Below the pieces are notes generated by a model, which was given only the letters and a program-made list of their open reading frames with translations, was not told where the DNA came from and ran no database searches. Shown one piece after another: positions 10,332 to 20,286 of a stretch of 64,000 bases of DNA. The position numbers and the translations under genes are program-made. Origin of the DNA: Symsagittifera roscoffensis (Eukaryota > Xenacoelomorpha > Acoela > Convolutidae); assembly GCF_963678635.1 (NCBI RefSeq), contig NC_087068.1, positions 21,291,029 through 21,355,028 on the forward strand. Direction: 5' to 3'. Position 1 is the stretch's first letter. Each line of letters opens with the position of its first letter.

Positions 10332-11998
10332 TGAAGCTGGATCTCCAGAGGGTAAGCTTCATCGAAGATGCAAGGAGGATGCTGAATGGAGCGACGCTAT
10401 CCGTCAGCAGACTGTACTCGATAACCGGCGTAGACTGGTTGATAGCCGCTAGTATAAACTTCAGCTCCACGACAGCCTTGAGATTTGCTGACCTAGAGGG
10501 ACTGCCCTCTAACAACACAATGGGACCAGTGAATGCGAGACCATTGCAAGATGTGAGGTTGAATCATGATGAGGGGAATCGTGAAGAGAGACCAGGAAGA
10601 TTTCTGACGACGAGAGCGCCGATTGGACAATACGTGAAGATGTCCAGGCAGCTGACAACACCCCCTGGTCATGTGAAGGAAAGAATATACCCAAAGCTAG
10701 TAAATCAAGATGGTGATGTCCAAAGATACGGCGGATTGAAAGCGATAAAAAAGGATGAGACCATGTTTGCCGCCTATGACAAAGCAGAAATATGGAAGGC
10801 CAAGATTATGATAGTAGCGAATTCAGAGTTCGTGTACACCTCCAAGTCTCTGTTTTGGCCGGACGTCATAATGTTGGCAGCGGTTGACCTGGACCTACTG
10901 CAATCGGTATCTCTGGCTATAGGGGTACAAAGGCAGACGGACATGAATCCAATTACGATCGTGTTTGCTGGCATTAATGACCATCTACACAGTAGAGGTT
11001 TTCTGAGCAGACTCAGAGATCCTACAACGGCAGAGAATGCTGTGTGGCCAGCGATAAAAGATATCCTTGAGTCGATGGGTGAAGTGGTGGATGCGACGAA
11101 GGAGGGGTCGTTCACCAAAGTGACACCGAGAGTAGTATTCGCGTTGTCTCCGGCGTATGCACATCTCCCGGATGGACTGAAGTTCGTGTATGCGATTGTG
11201 ACCTTGCTTTCGGAAAGAAAATATGATGTGATCATATCAGCCCCAAATCGCATGATAGAGGTGGAGAACCTGAGGCCACTCAAGGCTGAACTACCTGCAG
11301 TGTGGTCAGATATCTCAAACGCAATGAGAGGATTCAAGGACCATGCGCTACACATGTTAGTGTTGGACGAGGTGCTGGGGTTGGAACTGTCCAATTTCAG
11401 TCGACAGCTCAAACTGAAGCCGAGATTAGACGACGACCATCGAGTGATTGTAGCGATGTCCAACGACTTATGGTTCCGAGCAATGGAAGTGACAGGTGAA
11501 AACACGAGAAGGAAAAATTCACTAGAGACTAGAGCTCATTTGGAGGCGATGGTTTTGAGAACCAAGCCAGAAGCCAAGCAGTGGCTACACCTAAATCCTC
11601 GAGTAGCGGCATTGGGTGCAGATGCTTTTGAGCAAGGCCCTGTGATGATCACAAAGATCCATGCATACTTGTTAAAGGAGGTGAACCTGGCGGAAATTGC
11701 CGAAGAAAAGACTGCTGAATTTGTAAAGAGAATGTGTCAGATTACCCTGGAAACCTTCTGGACCCAGGAAGTGAAGGGACAGGAAGGCTTTGAACGGACA
11801 GACAGCATCCTGGAAGGGTTAGGAGCCGGATGAACCGCGTCCTTCTTGGCAAAAGTCTACCCGAAAGTCTCGCATTACTTGATAAAAGAATTCCTCCAAG
11901 CAGTAGTGGAAGTGTCAATAGTGGAACTAATAGCCTTGTTCGTGACATTTGGAGCAGAGAGTTTCGTGAAAGGACCGGTGGTGCTGCTCACCGAATGA
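10316..11998 (+). pseudogene. Second cistron, region with GxND-like motif (second SGNH-like or Rossmann domain)
   Basis: Frame 2 begins out of the deletion and reads a conserved block: GVDWLIAA, LRFADLEGLPSNNT, FWPDVIML, then ITIVFAGINDHLHSRGF, then PRVVFALSPAYAHLPDG. The FAGINDHL string resembles SGNH block III (GxND), and alternating hydrophobic strands and helices suggest a flavodoxin-like fold. No GDS nucleophile motif is visible, so any hydrolase ancestry would be inactive. TGA at 11831-11833 replaces the Trp codon present in copy C. The frame continues with a moderately hydrophobic helical stretch (IVELIALFVTFGAE) to TGA 11996-11998. Function is unrecognised. Confidence 0.65.
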
Positions 11999-12424
11999 AT
12001 CCAGAACCTCCGGTTAGATGGACTTCTGACATTGATTGCGATTACCCACAGAAACTTGGGAGGACTAATGAAATTGACACGTTGTCCAGAGCAGATGAGA
12101 GAGAGAGTGAGGAACTTAGATATGAAGAAATCCACGGACTCGTGGAATAAGATAAGAGACCTGAGACACACTCTTATCCAATATCTCTTACAACAAAATC
12201 GCTTTGGAACGGGAGAAGACGAGACTATCGAAAGAGAAGAAGATGTTAGACGACATGTTGGAGGCATGCCCCTGTTAACCGATCTGAGCTTGGCTATGAG
12301 AACCTATCCCTTAGCGCTGATCAGAGGAGTCACGGAATTTGTGGAAGTTATCTATGGACCAGCAGTCACGTTTGCGTTCCCTGACGTTAAGGTGGAGGCA
12401 TATAGGAGGTCGGTGCTGCACTGA
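11999..12424 (+). pseudogene. Second cistron, conserved middle segment
   Basis: The same frame continues after the TGA with LDGLLTLIAITHRNLGGL. It includes a block conserved in all copies: GGMPLLTDLSLAMRTYPLAL, then VIYGPAVTFAFPDVKVEAYR. It ends at TGA 12422-12424, created by a deletion of roughly 40 bp relative to copy C, whose edges share a short CTGAAC/CTTAAC-like repeat. No family is recognised; residues FAFPD and VEAYR are good anchors for a profile search. Confidence 0.65.
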
Positions 12425-12444
12425 ACTGGTGTGAGCAGCACACA

Positions 12445-15400
12445 TTGCGGGAGCTCATGAGTGAAGATCTGTTATTTGCGAAAATATCAGAGCCAGAGAT
12501 GACAGTCATCAATTTGGACGACCACTTCCGTGATCGCATGGGAGAAGTAGAGAGAGGACACCTCGAAGTGTTTCCGAAGCTTTGGAATCTGAGACCCTAT
12601 GATAAAACGAATGGTGAAATTACCAGAGTGCCTCGTCTCACTGCCGCATATCATAAAGTGAGAGAAGAGACGAAGGACTGGGGTGATTACGAGAAGCTGC
12701 CGGAGGCAATCCCTGAATTCCCTCTGATAAGAAGGATGTTACTCGGAGCAGTCTCCGTGGTACAAACTCCTAGGTTGAGAGCATTCGAAACCAATGAAAG
12801 GAGAGTAGGTAATTTCGTAGCAACGATGGATACATACTTTGTGGGAAGAAATGCCGCTGTGTTACAGTACAAACGATTTGCCTATACGGATCAAGCGACG
12901 AGAAGGCGAATAAGCAACGCCGCGACTCCCAAGCCTGGAAGATTTGATGAAGAATGGGCGGGATTAGGCTTAGCGCCTATGAAAATGAGAGGCAGGACCG
13001 AACTGACTGAGGCCTCCTTGATCCTGACTAGTGTAAAACCGGAGTTGACGGTAGTGGGAACGCTGCGAACGAGAACTTTCCTAGCACCCTTCGGCTGCGA
13101 GGAAATCAAAGTGGTCCATGGAGAAGAGGAAGATAGATCGGCCGGTACATTGATCATACCGAAATTTCCGGAAGGAGCCGACAATGATAAACAAAGACCC
13201 TCGAGCTCAAAGAGAGATATGTCAGAAGGAGATGGCGGACAGGGAGGAAGCCGTCAAACCGAAGAACCCATGCAACAAGATGCAAATCAAGCTGGTGGGG
13301 AAGACGAAAGGGCATCGACGGGAGGAGTACCCAGCCTGGATTTCAATATCTTCAGTGATCTTGAGAACAACGCGGATACGTTAGAGACGACTGAGCCAGC
13401 GGATGAAGGCATTTCGACACTGGAGCCTCCTTCACCCTTTATGGAAATGAAACGGAATTTGCCGGAGAGCAGCTCTCCTGGCAATTCAAGAAATAACGAA
13501 CAAAAAATCCTGATGGAATCACCTAGAAGAAGAAGAATAGAGGGCTCAGCCAGAGTACCTTTCCTGGAAACGTTGCCCGAAAAAGAATGGAAAGTACATC
13601 ACCGAGACCACGAAAGTAGGACGGGATGCAAATTGGACAGAGTGGCGTTCATGGAAGAAGTCTGGACAGTGGTTCAGAGCTATGGGACCCAGTCCATTCT
13701 GAAAACAGGTCTCAATCGACCCTTGATGTGGGAAGTTCTTGACAAGCTTGATGAGTGTGAAGGGAGATTGAGTGAGTTGTTAATTGATTCAACCACTGAT
13801 GAAAGTGAAGCAAATTCTCCCATCAAGATGATACCGCAGGACGTTAAAGGAGAGGTGGTGTATCTGTCAAGAACCAGGAGAGGAACGATACGATCAAAAT
13901 TGGTGATTGACAAGATCAATGCGATGAAAATGAAGTTAGGCAGCAGAGTGATACCGAGGAGAGTAGGAAAGACGAAGGTGGATTCGGAGATATCGGTGAA
14001 AGCTGTCAATTCAGCGAAAAGGAAACGAATCGAAGAGGTCATGGATTTGGGACAAGGTGATTATCAATTGCCTGGCACAGATAAAATGTTGACTGATATA
14101 GCGATGGTGCTACCCATTCTCATGGCGGGAATAAAGTCAACAGGTTATAAATCCAAAAGGAGTGACCGCACTCTGACTGGAGCAACCTTAGAACTGGAAA
14201 TACTCAGCCAATGTGGAGAAAGCACAATGAAAGACTTTAAGCCATCTCCCATGAATCACGGAAAGGGAAATGTCGCAGGACAACTAGTACCAGTAGAATA
14301 CAACCGACTGACAGTATCGGAGGCTGTGTCGATAGATGAACCCGCCGGTGGATACATGGAAATGTTGGAGTACCGAAACTCGGCTAGAGGGTATGTGATG
14401 GCTCTGGAAGACAAGAGTGCCATGGAGGGTTATCTGGAGACAATGTTGCAAGGCACCACCCTCAAGCAGAAGGCGTACGGGACTTTAGCGTCGTCTGAGA
14501 TACCGGCAGAAACGATGGAGCAGTTGGTGAGCCTTCCATGGAAAGCAGTGGTATTAAGGTACTTCGAAGAAGAGATGAGGACTACGCCAAGAATACACGC
14601 TCTCGTGGCAGTACCTTACGTAAGAACAGAGTTACAACTGAGGTTTGCCTGGTGCATGATGGGACTGACTCGTGAGGAGTATGATTCAGAAGAAAGGAAG
14701 AGGTCAAAAGAAGAGAAGGTTTCCCTTATGACGAACCTGAGGGATCTGATAGTCCAAGAGGGAGCAGCAGTAGCGTGTGCGAAGCGGAGAGACGCTCTCT
14801 GTTTCATTCGATTCATGATAGAGCAGATTTCAGTACCTGCAACGAACACCTGTGTTAAGATGCTGAGGGAAGGCGATGAGCGAGCGGAAGCCTTACTCTT
14901 ATTAGCACTGCTGGATATGCAGCAAAGCAAACCTATGAGGGTGAATATGAAAGAACCCGAGGAGTTAGAGCCCATGAGGAAGATAGACGAATTCAGGAGA
15001 TTCTCAAACAAGGAGCTGAGACTTACTAAAAAATCTATGGGGGCACTGCCGAAATCCAGTGAATACTGTGGACCGATCAAGAAGAAGTCGTACAGCTACG
15101 TATCCGGAATCATAGGGATAGCGTACAACCCTTTCCTGAGTGAAGACATACGCGATTGCTTCTTCGATTACGAACAGGCAGTGTTACTAAGATTCTGGAC
15201 GTCGAGAATTGTAACAATTAAGAGCGCTAATAATTCACAGACCAAATTGGGAGTGGTCTTGGAAGAAGAGGTGACTGCACCTTCCGTACCAAAATCCGAC
15301 AAAAGAGTGGAGTTTGCGTTGGGATTCTCAGATGAATTACTGAGAACGAGCTTGATGGCAGTGTGGGAATTGATGAGGCTATCCTCATGGTGTCCTAGTC

Positions 15401-15726
15401 CCAACGCTGACTCGATATTACGGGCGACACAAGACGTGCAGAGGGAACTGAATGCAGACTGTAACCTGCGTGACCTTAACATTATATATAATGTGATGAT
15501 AACGGCCTCTAGGAGCAACGGAGAAGATAAAGTGGAGTTGCCTGGCTGGGGACCAGAAGACTGGGTCAAACCTGGTAGCTGTCTGGCGGAAGTCTGTGGA
15601 CTGGAGGGTCACGTTTGTGGAGGTCTGGACTGTGTGAAGACCCTAGAGAGACAACACAAGCAATTCACGATATTGTTTGGGAATGTCGTGATGAAAGCAA
15701 GAACGGAAACGGAACTGATAGCGTGA
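12445..15726 (+). CDS. Second cistron, long surviving frame of 1,093 codons, unrecognised
   Basis: This is the longest intact stretch of the second cistron in the window. The listed start is an internal ATG; the biological reading enters from upstream. Segments include FPKLWNLRPYD, IRRMLLG, an acidic low-complexity zone (about residues 240-340), a block YGTQSILKTGLNRPLM that matches B and C, basic patches such as KRKRIEEV, and VSGIIGIAYNPF. Near its end is a cysteine cluster of form C-x4-C-x6-C-x4-C (CLAEVCGLEGHVC, GGLDC); B keeps three of the four. The frame ends at TGA 15724-15726 through a deletion of about 30 bp relative to B. It matches no family I know; a structural or polyprotein role is possible. 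Confidence 0.7.
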   Translation: MRELMSEDLLFAKISEPEMTVINLDDHFRDRMGEVERGHLEVFPKLWNLRPYDKTNGEITRVPRLTAAYHKVREETKDWGDYEKLPEAIPEFPLIRRMLLGAVSVVQTPRLRAFETNERRVGNFVATMDTYFVGRNAAVLQYKRFAYTDQATRRRISNAATPKPGRFDEEWAGLGLAPMKMRGRTELTEASLILTSVKPELTVVGTLRTRTFLAPFGCEEIKVVHGEEEDRSAGTLIIPKFPEGADNDKQRPSSSKRDMSEGDGGQGGSRQTEEPMQQDANQAGGEDERASTGGVPSLDFNIFSDLENNADTLETTEPADEGISTLEPPSPFMEMKRNLPESSSPGNSRNNEQKILMESPRRRRIEGSARVPFLETLPEKEWKVHHRDHESRTGCKLDRVAFMEEVWTVVQSYGTQSILKTGLNRPLMWEVLDKLDECEGRLSELLIDSTTDESEANSPIKMIPQDVKGEVVYLSRTRRGTIRSKLVIDKINAMKMKLGSRVIPRRVGKTKVDSEISVKAVNSAKRKRIEEVMDLGQGDYQLPGTDKMLTDIAMVLPILMAGIKSTGYKSKRSDRTLTGATLELEILSQCGESTMKDFKPSPMNHGKGNVAGQLVPVEYNRLTVSEAVSIDEPAGGYMEMLEYRNSARGYVMALEDKSAMEGYLETMLQGTTLKQKAYGTLASSEIPAETMEQLVSLPWKAVVLRYFEEEMRTTPRIHALVAVPYVRTELQLRFAWCMMGLTREEYDSEERKRSKEEKVSLMTNLRDLIVQEGAAVACAKRRDALCFIRFMIEQISVPATNTCVKMLREGDERAEALLLLALLDMQQSKPMRVNMKEPEELEPMRKIDEFRRFSNKELRLTKKSMGALPKSSEYCGPIKKKSYSYVSGIIGIAYNPFLSEDIRDCFFDYEQAVLLRFWTSRIVTIKSANNSQTKLGVVLEEEVTAPSVPKSDKRVEFALGFSDELLRTSLMAVWELMRLSSWCPSPNADSILRATQDVQRELNADCNLRDLNIIYNVMITASRSNGEDKVELPGWGPEDWVKPGSCLAEVCGLEGHVCGGLDCVKTLERQHKQFTILFGNVVMKARTETELIA

Positions 15727-17034
15727 CTGCACTAGGATTATACAGCATGTTTAGTTCTTTAGAGTCACTATTGAATCTAGAACAGAAACGTGAGATGGTC
15801 ACAGCCATCAGTGTAGAAGTGTTCCCAGGAGTTCTGCAAACCGAGCAGAAATACATAGGAAAATGGAGGGAAGCGATCGAGACGGAAATGAACATCAGAC
15901 ACAGTGAGACTTATTGTAGACCATCAGGAGCACGATATTTGGTGGGTTCGACATTGGCTCCAATGTGCAAGAGCAGATACCCGGTACATTTTGTAGCTAC
16001 ATTTTGTGGCGAGAATGTCCGAGAAATCTTACGAGTTGCTATGTAAGATGTTCTCAGCAGTTCCAGAAAGAACCAAGGAAGAGTTGGAATTGATACTAGG
16101 AAAGAAGTTCATGGGATACGTGAGCCGGAACTTCAGTGACTTTGAGAGACAGAAACAGAGAGGATCAACTGTTACAGATTATAATACGGTAGACGAGAAT
16201 GATGAAGTCCACCGAGTGATGATGGAAGTGGAACCATTACTGGAAGCTTCGGGAAAACGTAATTGGAGGAGCATCATGTTGACACATGACGAGTTTCCCT
16301 GCCACTGCTAGCTGCAGACCAAGCGTAGTAACCTGATGTTTATCTGGGACTCTGGAGAACTGCTCTCCATGGGTTTACCAGACTCATCACAGCCCATAAC
16401 AATAGTGATAGTGGGAGTTATGATGGCGATACAATGGCTGGAAGCTCACGTAAGAGAGAACAATAGACAGGAAGCGCCAACGAGAGAACAGTTGCGGAAA
16501 TTGGATTGTCTAAAAGATTTAGATCTTTTTGAGACAATGTGAAAAATTCTAAACATTCCGATGGAAGTGAAGAAGTTTTGGGCAAGAAAACGATTGATGC
16601 CATGGTTCAGAGCTAACATGACTGCATGGTTGTACGAATATGCTAAGAAGCATATGTCGATGCACGGCAGAGTGTACAGTGAATATCAGCTGGACATCGG
16701 ATCAGGAGCTTTCAAGCGAGCTCTCTTGACTCATCGGAATGCAGTGACCACCGCTGTGAAAAGAATTTCCAGGACAAGTGAACGTAGTGGAAAGGAGAAG
16801 GCAGAGACGTTGAAGGAAAATTTAGAGAGAAATGTGACGTTGTGTCTCCACAACAGCTTCTGCAGGAACAGAGAATCTAACGTGGATCCCCTACCTTGTT
16901 GCAAACAGAGGGTAGAAGAGCAGAAGTGTTGGAGGACTGCTTCCAACAGCGTCAGGATAGCTAACGACGTGTTGCAAGACACAGAAACTGAAAGTGCAGA
17001 GTCAGTATCACAGGAGGAAGAGATGGAACATTGA
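15727..17034 (+). pseudogene. Second cistron, C-terminal part
   Basis: Reading resumes in frame 3 (TALGLYSMFSSLESLL, FPGVLQTEQKYIG, LVGSTLAP) to TAG 16044-16046. About 70 bp are lost there relative to B. Frame 1 then carries RMSEKSYELL, VHRVMMEVEPLL and EFPCHC, with TAG 16309-16311 and TGA 16540-16542 in frame, and continues to TGA 17032-17034. The last segment (LMPWFRANM, LDIGSGAFKRALLTHRNAVT, CLHNSFCRNR, PLPCCK) matches copy B well and is cysteine-containing. No transmembrane helix or signal peptide is evident, which argues against an envelope protein. Confidence 0.72.
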
Positions 17035-17410
17035 CGAATGGCCGAAAAACGAGATGCAAAAAGAGATGAAATTAGAAGAACTTAGAAGCTTTAGAATTTC
17101 TAAACGACGAAAAAAAAAGAAAACAAAGGAGTGATGAAGAAAAAATTTATGTTGTATGTGTGTGAAAATGAATTGTTTTATGTGTGTGAAAGGACTCAAG
17201 TGAGAAACCAAGCAACCAAGTTGTAATTGAAAACTGAAACATTTAGTTGAGTTGTGAAGTTGTTGCATTTATAAATTTGCATTTTGATTTTAGTTAAGTG
17301 GCTTCAGAGACACTTACTTACTATATATTTAGAAAGGCTTGAGTGAAGGAGTATAATTAAATATTCCAGCCTGCATGACTGTTTTTAATCAGCTAGGAGA
17401 ACTGATCACT

Positions 17411-17500
17411 TTGTGGTGACATGAAAGGCTTGGGTAATCTCTCGAAGAGGGAGATGGTTTCATTGTTCTTTCTAACCACAGAGTTTCTTAGTTTTAATAT
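17411..17500 (+). promoter_or_regulatory. Conserved 3' UTR element with predicted stem (copy A)
   Basis: TGTGG at 17412-17416 can pair with CCACA at 17476-17480, enclosing an AAGGCTTGGGTAA segment and a CTCTCGAAGAG hairpin. TTTCTTAGTTTTAATAT follows. Copy B shows the same order at 20287-20380: TGTGG, TTTGGGTAA, TTCGAAGAGGG, CCACAGAG, then the identical 17-mer. It stands out because flanking 3' UTR sequence is not conserved. A transport, packaging or 3'-processing role is inferred. Confidence 0.55.
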
Positions 17501-17852
17501 TCAGGACAACAACAAGCAAGATTTCCGAAGGGAAGAAGCATAGTAGGATAATTTTAGCTTGTTGGTTGGCAGGACTGTCCTGCAAACCAACACCTTTTAA
17601 ATCTAGGAGAAACATTTTTTAATCAGGACATTGACATTGGAAGTCGGAAAATATGTTTTTATCTTAGGTCATATCCTCAATGTGCAGATTAATGAAAGAA
17701 TATGAAGGCTATATGATGTAGTATGATGCCATTTATATTCTGCAGTGAGTCGAGATGACGTGGATAAGAGTAATTTCGTGCATTTTGTAAATTCTGTTCG
17801 ATGACACTGTACCTATTTTACGAACATTACGAGATTCAATAAGGACATTGAC

Positions 17853-17870
17853 CGGACTGTCCGGGGAGTA
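17853..17870 (+). promoter_or_regulatory. Putative polypurine tract, copy A
   Basis: GGACTGTCCGGGGAGTA lies directly before the TGTGAC start of the 3' LTR. Copy B has GGACTGTTCGGGGAGTA at the same place. Position and purine-rich end fit a plus-strand primer site, although the pyrimidines in the left half are unusual. Confidence 0.55.
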
Positions 17871-18197
17871 TGTGACATTTTCATTCGACCAGAATGGACC
17901 AAAATGCAGATTCAGCATAATTGAATTTTTAGCTGTGAACCTTCCGAATTGGCGATTTTGAAGGAATAAGAGCGTTATTGGAACGATTGGCCAAACGGTG
18001 AGGGCTAGAATATTCTGGTATTTTTAAATTTTAAAAATTGGAAGTATGACGTCATATTTCCGAGAAACGTCAGAAACGGCCATTTTGGCAGAAGAGTCGA
18101 AGAAAAACACAACAACACTAGTTGCGCTGACGATAACAACAGAAATTGTGATTGAGAAACAACAACAGATTGCAGGAATAGCAGAGAGCGTTCCGAG

Positions 18198-18229
18198 TTG
18201 CAACTATTGTGTCGCTACAATAGTTGCAA
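18198..18229 (+). promoter_or_regulatory. Perfect 13-bp stem-loop in copy A LTR
   Basis: TTGCAACTATTGT (18198-18210) and ACAATAGTTGCAA (18217-18229) flank a 6-nt loop. A second hairpin, CCGGATT-CAGA-AATCCGG, lies at 18298-18315 and a CCTTCCGGAAGG palindrome at 18266-18277. The copy B LTRs have a different-sequence stem at a comparable position. Confidence 0.75.
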
Positions 18230-18346
18230 AACCGTTGCGAACAACGGTGATGGGTGGAAAACCAGCCTTCCGGAAGGAAGATAAGGGCCTTATTTCCCCG
18301 GATTCAGAAATCCGGAAGGGTCTCGGGACTGGAACTGATAGTGTTT

Positions 18347-18354
18347 TATATAAA
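18347..18354 (+). promoter_or_regulatory. Candidate TATA box in copy A LTR
   Basis: TATATAAA lies about 476 bp into the LTR, downstream of the hairpins. In the copy B LTR a weaker TTATATGG lies about 440 bp in. Roughly mid-LTR position fits a U3/R boundary. Confidence 0.45.
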
Positions 18355-18790
18355 CTTTTAGCTTCCCTGTCATGTCCTGATTTGAATTTAATTAACATCT
18401 GAATTCATTCTACTAAAATGAGAAGCTAGGAGTTGGGGGAAAGGGTTGATCCATCTTCGATAGAGATGATGATTTTTATCTACTGAACAAAAACAAAAAT
18501 AATTCAATAAGTAGTAGTAGCCCTGTTTTTAGGAGTAACCTCGTGGTCTGGGGATACTGAGACCCAGCCATGAGCTCACTATTTCTGCATGTAATTAAGT
18601 TAATTTGAGTGTTATGACCGAAGCCGAAAGCAGTAACGTTTTTTGTCGACCCGATGTTAGAAAGACCACCGAAAGTACTGGCTTGGTAGAGACGGTCAAA
18701 AGCATGTAAAACTCTGTTTAGATGTTAGCCAGTCGTCTTAGGACTTAGTTTTATTTTCCTTCGATATGTATCTTCCGGGCGAATTTTACA

Positions 18791-19019
18791 AAGAACAGTT
18801 CCATTTACTTCAACTTTTGCATTTCCTTTCACACTGAGAATTTTGGTTTTTGACACATTTACTGCCATAGAATTATTTTTACACCAATTCCAAATTCTCT
18901 TCGGATCGATATTTAAAATTAATGGGTCATTGCAATTAATTTTCGTCTGCGTTGTAATCGTCTGCGTAGCCAAAACCTGCTGACATTGCACAATCTGGTA
19001 GGTCATTTATATGGACAAT
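18791..19019 (-). mobile_element. CR1-like LINE, reverse transcriptase piece between two giant elements
   Basis: Read on the minus strand this gives VHINDLP, then FGYADDYN with the catalytic YADD at 18958-18969, a frameshift, then the thumb motif WNWCKNNSMAVNVSKTK. It is the continuation of the LINE RT whose 5' part ends at 43666 in GTILGPLMFI. Copy B (19020-43665) separates the two halves and copy A cuts off the C-terminal remainder at 18790. The rest of the LINE presumably lies left of the window. Confidence 0.88.
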
Positions 19020-19908
19020 TGTAACATTCGCCCAAATACTACACAGCGACGGAGCGAAGAAAAAGTACTATTAACGACTGGCAGGCGTCAGTTACCTGAA
19101 TTCGACTCGTTTTTCACCGTCTTGAACTTGCAAGTTGATTTTCTGGTCTGTTTAGGGCTAAGTAAAAAGTTAATATTTTTAGGCCATCAATCAAACGACT
19201 TTTGATCAGCTTTCGTTTACATGCGAACACAACAACATAGCTGAGTCTCGGAACCTCAGACTACGTGATTGCTACTAAAAACACGGCTCGAATACCCTAT
19301 TTTAATATGTTTTTGGTGACAGTTCTATATTAAATCCATTGGAGATGGATTGACCCTTTCCTCTTCCTAGCTACTCATATTCTAAAATATCAAATAATAC
19401 CGGTGTTAATTCAAAGTTCTATGGCATCAGAGTAGCTAAAAAGTTAAGTTACTACAGTCTTTCACCATATAACAGTCTCTGGGGTACCAAGCCTCCCCTT
19501 CCGTGTTCTCCTCGAGATAACGTTGTTATCACTCCAAATTCGTGGCACGGGAGGGTACTGCTTTCCACCACTTCCCCACCGAAGCCTCCTTTCCACTAAT
19601 TTCTTCCACTAAGGGTCTTATCGTGCGTGATTGCCACGATAAGAGGCTTCGTTTTTCTATCGTTTTCGTGTGACTGTTTTTCACTAGATTTGCGGTTGTT
19701 CTGTTTTTCTCAGCTTTTTTTGGTCAAAATGGCCGTTTTTCGTGTTTCTGAAAAATATCAACTTGACGATCGAAATTTTAAAAATAGAAAATTTCAGAAT
19801 ACTTCGACCCTCCTTTCAAGCACTTTTTTGCTGTTAAAGCCTTTTCTCTCTGATTCGTGCTTTGTCGGAAGGTTGCGCTGTGCTGTGTCAATCTGACAGA
19901 ATGGCACA
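19020..19908 (-). repeat. 3' LTR of copy B (889 bp)
   Basis: In sense orientation it begins TGTGCCATTCTG at 19908 and ends GGGCGAATGTTACA at 19020. It contains the inverted repeat TCTTATCGTG (19616-19625) with CACGATAAGA (19635-19644), a 9-nt loop between. It matches 42833-43665 along its whole length except for an extra segment near 19201-19258. Confidence 0.93.
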
Positions 19909-19926
19909 TACTCCCCGAACAGTCCC
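19909..19926 (-). promoter_or_regulatory. Putative polypurine tract, copy B
   Basis: On the minus strand GGGGACTGTTCGGGGAGTA lies against the 3' LTR start, nearly the same as the copy A tract and at the same position. Confidence 0.55.
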
Positions 19927-20286
19927 CATCAATGTCCCTATTGATCGCATAACACCGGGTTATCGTCAAGTAGTGTTCCAGTTCTCTATAATCAATCTTA
20001 CAAATCGCATAAGAAAATGAAATTTATCTACTCCACCTCAACTCACTACGTATCACAAATGGCATCATACTACATCTCACTGCCTTTCAATATTTTCACA
20101 AAATTTGCACCATGAGGAGTGTCGTAGATAAAAATTTCTTTTCTGACTACTTACGTCATCTTTGCCATAAAACTTCTTTTCGCTCTCGCTGATTAAAACG
20201 TTGGGATGTGGCACGGCCACGCACCAGTTAAAATTAACTTAATTTCACTCACCAAGTATAATTGGTTATCTATGCAGTCCTCTTTG

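Larger units (their letters stand above)
17035..17870 (+). other. 3' untranslated region of copy A
   Basis: No coding potential is seen. It contains a conserved block (17411-17500), a GGACTGTCC palindrome near 17573 and a purine-rich tract at the LTR edge. Most of the rest does not resemble the 3' UTR of copy B by eye. Confidence 0.7.
1..18790 (+). mobile_element. Giant LTR retrotransposon, copy A (5' end outside window)
   Basis: The order is protease, reverse transcriptase, RNase H, linker, integrase, macro-like tail, spacer, second cistron with an SGNH-like domain, 3' UTR, purine-rich tract and 3' LTR, all plus strand. The 5' LTR, leader and gag lie to the left of the window. The same order is found complete on the minus strand at 19020-43665, which allows domain-by-domain comparison. 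The copy is dead: stops, single-base indels, deletions of about 30-70 bp and a 1,454-bp tandem duplication break both cistrons. Its 3' LTR abuts a LINE reverse transcriptase reading frame, so it inserted into that LINE. Ty3/gypsy assignment follows from RT-RNase H-integrase order and the GPF module. Confidence 0.9.
17871..18790 (+). repeat. 3' LTR of copy A (920 bp)
   Basis: It starts TGTGACATTTTC and ends GGGCGAATTTTACA, with a TGT/ACA inverted end. It is homologous in order to the copy B LTRs (shared islands: AAAACGGCCATTTTG-like, GTAGCTAGGA-like, GGGTTGATCCATCT-like, GAGACCCAGC-like, and the final GGGCGAAT-TTACA), but strongly diverged. The right edge is precise because LINE coding sequence starts at 18791. 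It holds a perfect 13-bp inverted repeat and a TATATAAA box. Confidence 0.85.

Noticed and set aside
537-16542. Alternative genetic code or systematic stop readthrough in copy A
   Set aside because: In-frame stops are of all three kinds and fall at positions that are sense codons in B or C (for example 537, 1005, 1978, 9655, 11831), so they are independent decay mutations.
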